A stretch of DNA of 64,000 bases, taken from assembly GCF_024166365.1 (NCBI RefSeq), contig NC_064820.1:135056001-135120000 (forward strand), written 5' to 3'. A program made the position numbers and the translations under genes. This stretch comes from Elephas maximus indicus. Lineage: Eukaryota; Chordata; Mammalia; Proboscidea; Elephantidae. Position 1 is the stretch's first letter; the number at the start of each line of letters is the position of its first letter. Positions 62,182-64,000 of this stretch are shown in pieces. The notes beneath the pieces are model-generated. The model did no database searches and had not been told where the DNA came from. It was given only the letters and a program-made list of their open reading frames with translations.

Positions 62182-62309
62182 CTGTACTGAACTACTGTTA
62201 GATTCTGTTCTCCGCAGTGCCTTGCACATCGGATATACCTCATCCAGCTCGACTTACTAGGTTCCCCACCATCAATAAAGTGCTGTAGTGTCCCATCTTG
62301 GTCATATAT
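62182..62309 (-). CDS. PRDM6: PRDM6 exon, PR/SET domain part 1 (internal exon)
   Basis: PRDM6 is a nuclear PR/SET and zinc-finger transcriptional repressor of vascular smooth muscle; H4K20 methylation and recruitment of HDACs and G9a are reported for the family member. This exon reads [15 protein letters not shown] at its start and ends in NLTVVQY plus two bases of an Arg codon. It covers about residues 301-343 of a 595-residue protein, inside the PR/SET fold, including the [13 protein letters not shown] stretch. The acceptor is TTCTCTAG and the donor GTAAAG on the minus strand. It starts in phase 0 and ends in phase 2, which matches the next exon. There is no stop or frameshift. The exon is 128 nt and is absent from simple ORF lists because it has no in-frame ATG opening. 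Confidence 0.95.
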
Positions 62310-63417
62310 CTAGAGAAGAGGTCAGAAGGTCAAGTAGTTAGAACGAATCATCAGCAATCATTCTCCCTGCTTCCCTTGGTGTCTTTACGTGTCGGCTGCA
62401 GAAATTTATTGCCCTTAACGTTTGTCAGTGCTTATCGATGCTTGTGGAAACTCAACTGGAATAACAAGAAAATATTTTTTGGTGATGCAAGTTGATCGTG
62501 TTTTTCTTATCGAGCCAATCTTTCCTGCACTAAACACATTCGTGGTATCTCAAGGATGTGACCATGTTTCCCAAAGAATATTTAACCTATTTTGACAGGC
62601 TAGTCTTAAGTAATGAGCTGCTGGATAAACAAAGCAAGCTGAAAGGAGAGGCCCCATTGACATTGTTGGAACTTCCACATAAGAGTCCCCCAGGCTCAAA
62701 CACATGGCTGTTTGACAGCATTCTGGAGGCAGTCAACGTCTGTTCAACAAGCCAGGTGACACTATGAAGCTGTAAAGAACTGGTGATACAAACTCTGATT
62801 AGGATAAAATAAATGGACTCTCACCTCACAGAAGATGTAGGGCTTCAGCTGTCAGGACCTGAAACTATTAGGAGAGGAGTCATCAAAAAAGAGAGACCCT
62901 CGAAAAGGGGAGGAAAAAAAGTAGCTGTTTCTTATGGATTCTAAATTTCTTAACTGAAGTTGTTCTAATAATTATAGTCTTAGATGGACTCAAGCAGATT
63001 TTCTTTCGAGATAGCATTCAAGAACATGAAATCAGTTTCTAATCTGGCAAAACAACTAGCTAGCCAAACAAACGTGGAATCAGTGCTAGCAGCAAAGGAA
63101 ACAGCTTCCCCTTCTGGAAGCCAGTTCAGATCCAGGACACTTCTGGGGATGTGGTAGCTAGAGGAGCAGGAGATGTGGGGTACACATCTGCAGCAATTCT
63201 AGAAGTCATCCTCAGTCTTGGGGGCATCCAGGATGTAAGGGGCAGTTAAAAGTGTCTCTTAGGAGGACAATTCTCAGAAGGACCATGGTGCAACTGGATC
63301 TTTTCAATTAAAATCAGCAATGGGGCACTTCCTCTAAAGCATCCTGAAAAATAATATGTCTCTCACTCATGAAAGTCTTACAAAGGTCCTTACTGGTTAC
63401 ATTTAGGACTTAAAATT

Positions 63418-63442
63418 TATATATATATATATATATATATAT
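63418..63442 (+). repeat. TA microsatellite
   Basis: About 12 TA units directly before an AfroSINE tail. Confidence 0.9.
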
Positions 63443-63593
63443 AAAGACAAACCCTTTGCTGTCGAGTCGATTCCAACTCATAGCAACCCTATAGGATAGA
63501 GTAGAACTGCCACAGTAGTTTCCAAGGAACGCCTGTGGATATGAACCGCCGACATTTTGGTTAGCTGCCGTAGCTCTTAACCACCAGGGTTTC
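63443..63593 (-). mobile_element. AfroSINE
   Basis: 'aaagacaaaccctttgctgt', 'gagtcgattccaactcatag', 'aaccgccgacattttggtta', 'ccaccagggtttc'. Little diverged in the tail. Confidence 0.92.
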
Positions 63594-64000
63594 TGAAATT
63601 AATATAGTCATTCATATTAATTTAGTTCAGTATTTCTATTCTGAGGGCCAAAAGGCTTGGTGATGACAGTTTCTTTTTACTATCACCAGTCATTTTGAAA
63701 CAGCTGAAGAGTTTTTTTTTTCCCCTTTGAACTCATTCTTTTCCACCCCCAGCCTTTCCACCAACCCCCACAAATAAGACAAACATTAATCTAATAAGGA
63801 CAATTGTTTGAGAAGTTAGGACAGGGTAAACAAGCCCCAGTGATCACAGAAGATAATCAATTTAGCCTGAGAAGAATGAAAAGATTCCTAGATTACTTTT
63901 TTATTCCTAGATTATATTACATCAAAGGCTAATGACCTTTTTAAATTCTTAGTTTTTGGAAGATGGCAGAGAATGGAAACATTTAATGTGGTAGATACAT

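Larger units (their letters stand above)
62310..64000 (-). other. PRDM6: PRDM6 intron, cut by window end
   Basis: Intronic DNA upstream of the first PR/SET exon in the window; the preceding PRDM6 exon lies beyond 64000. Contains only a TA microsatellite (63418-63442) and an adjoining AfroSINE (63443-63593). The remaining sequence is unassigned. Confidence 0.8.

Overview
This window is nuclear DNA of a placental mammal of the superorder Afrotheria, most likely an elephant or close relative. Two lines of evidence support this. About two dozen copies or fragments of the tRNA-derived AfroSINE family are present (head 'ggagccctggtgg', tail 'gagtcagaatcgact'), and SINEs of this type are known only from Afrotheria. 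They sit beside RTE-clade (BovB-like) and L1 LINEs and older mammal-wide MIR, L2, MER5 and MLT1-like repeats. Species assignment within Afrotheria is inference.

The only gene I can support is the 3' half of PRDM6, on the minus strand. Five exons with GT-AG splice sites and matching phases join into an open reading frame of 295 residues plus a stop: 62182-62309, 58551-58675, 47770-48112, 37406-37582 and 29534-29648. If the protein is 595 aa, as in human, these exons encode about residues 301-595: the second part of the PR/SET domain, a linker and four C-terminal zinc fingers. The N-terminal exons lie beyond position 64000. A candidate poly(A) signal at 28725-28730 would give a 3' UTR of about 0.8 kb.

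Layout: 1 to about 28700 is intergenic, downstream of PRDM6 (in human the next gene on that side is CEP120; no CEP120 exon is seen here). It holds an RTE relic (9375-11052), a 4.7-kb L1 that keeps its 5' end and 3' end but lacks the middle (19955-24665), an MLT1-like LTR interrupted by a copy of nearby unique DNA (7622-8375), a near-perfect 120-bp tandem duplication in a MIR, and many AfroSINEs. 28700-64000 is PRDM6: 3' UTR, exons and four complete introns plus part of a fifth. The introns hold a second RTE relic in the opposite orientation (40121-41830), L1 3' ends (43738-44715, 52640-52838), a cluster of four AfroSINEs (50675-51482) and several stretches of apparently unique DNA that could be regulatory.

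For SINEs, '+' means the tRNA-like head comes first on the plus strand. No CRISPR array, operon, tRNA gene, rRNA gene or CpG-island promoter was seen. I found no undescribed biological system; the most unusual structures are products of transposition and local duplication. Repeat family names come from recognising consensus motifs by eye, not from a database search.
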